From NCBI GenBank assembly GCA_903871855.1, contig CAIQIK010000049.1, positions 1 through 64,000 on the forward strand: a DNA stretch of 64,000 bases, given 5' to 3'. Positions 63,771 through 64,000 of this stretch are shown piece after piece. Both the position numbers and the translations under genes were made by a program. The notes beneath the pieces were generated by a model, which saw only the letters and a program-made list of their open reading frames with translations, was not told the DNA's origin and ran no database searches. Numbering within the stretch: the stretch's first letter is position 1; each line of letters starts with the position of its first letter. Source of the DNA: an uncultured Caldisericota bacterium (GTDB lineage: Bacteria > Caldisericota > Caldisericia > Cryosericales > Cryosericaceae).

Positions 63771-64000
63771 CTAGTTGGCGACTTCGATCGCCCGGATGAT
63801 GGTGATCTTGGTGAGAGGGACCGACATCTCGCCGGGTATACCGGGATTTTCTCCGACCGCCACGTTCGCAATCTTGTCGACGACGTCCATGCCATCAATG
63901 ACTTTGCCGAACGCAGCATACTGACCATCCAGAGAGGTTGCATCTCCCTGCATAATGAAGAACTGCATGTTCGACTGCGTGACTCCCGCCTCTGACGAAG
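63771..64000 (-). CDS. Cyclophilin-type isomerase, 5-prime end outside window
   Basis: Only the C-terminal 75 or so codons are present, in an open frame to the window edge. SNMQFFIMQGDATSLDGQYAAFGKVIDGMDV (core: MQFFIM, YAAFGKVIDGMDV) shows the same family as the next gene, with slight differences. The two are tandem paralogues. Confidence 0.88.
   Translation of the reverse strand, partial: SSEAGVTQSNMQFFIMQGDATSLDGQYAAFGKVIDGMDVVDKIANVAVGENPGIPGEMSVPLTKITIIRAIEVAN

Overview
The window looks like one chromosomal stretch of a free-living, probably anaerobic or fermentative bacterium with a G+C-rich genome (roughly 55-60% by eye), dense operons, frequent 4-base ATGA overlaps and strong GGAGG ribosome binding sites. 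I found no rRNA, tRNA, CRISPR array, complete insertion sequence or phage module. The lineage cannot be fixed from the sequence; a deep-branching anaerobic phylum is a guess. Two kinds of DNA are present: the G+C-rich host background, and a patchwork at about 22.6-31.9 kb with lower and uneven G+C whose joints carry truncated genes.

Layout. 0.5-6.7 kb (minus): a serine kinase-like gene coupled to cysteine synthase, an acetyltransferase plus GPH sugar symporter, a NifS/NifU pair and a GerMN lipoprotein. 7-10.1 kb (minus): a three-gene B12/siderophore/haem-type ABC importer. 10.5-18.6 kb (plus): a HAD phosphatase, histidine ammonia-lyase, urocanate hydratase, a nitroreductase-like protein and a two-subunit ABC exporter. 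19.2-22.6 and 31.9-35.3 kb (minus): an amino-sugar PTS locus (IIB, IIA, fused IIC-IID, NagA, SIS isomerase/deaminase, Cof phosphatases) split by the patchwork. The patchwork holds MurQ, MupG, a dipeptide epimerase, an AmiE-like hydrolase, an EtfB-EtfA-D-lactate dehydrogenase operon and remnants of PTS IIBC, PTS IIA, NanE and probably lactate permease. 35.3-36.3 kb contains decaying genes.

36.6-49.8 kb: a hybrid sensor kinase, an MFS exporter, an Nramp-like transporter paired with a soluble MgtE-type sensor, two tandem MATE exporters, an orphan Cas6-like protein with a very long disordered Arg/Ser/Asp/Gly-rich tail, and a canonical MntH. 50-55.4 kb: HPr and enzyme I, a methyltransferase, GTP-dependent PEP carboxykinase and a cupin. 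55.5-64 kb: a chagasin-type inhibitor, a winged-helix/nuclease-like protein, unknown proteins, a TPR-CofE-like fusion, four tandem DegV/FakB proteins (two from a visible recent duplication) and two cyclophilins, the second cut by the window end.

How the genes fit together. HPr/EI with the PTS, NagA and the SIS deaminase would feed amino sugars into glycolysis. MupG, MurQ, the AmiE-like enzyme and the epimerase would recycle peptidoglycan fragments into GlcNAc-6-P, D-lactate and dipeptides. The Etf-lactate dehydrogenase could oxidise the D-lactate that MurQ releases. The serine kinase-like/CysK pair suggests cysteine made from O-phosphoserine. The strongest candidate for something undescribed is the orphan Cas6-like RNA endonuclease with the disordered tail.
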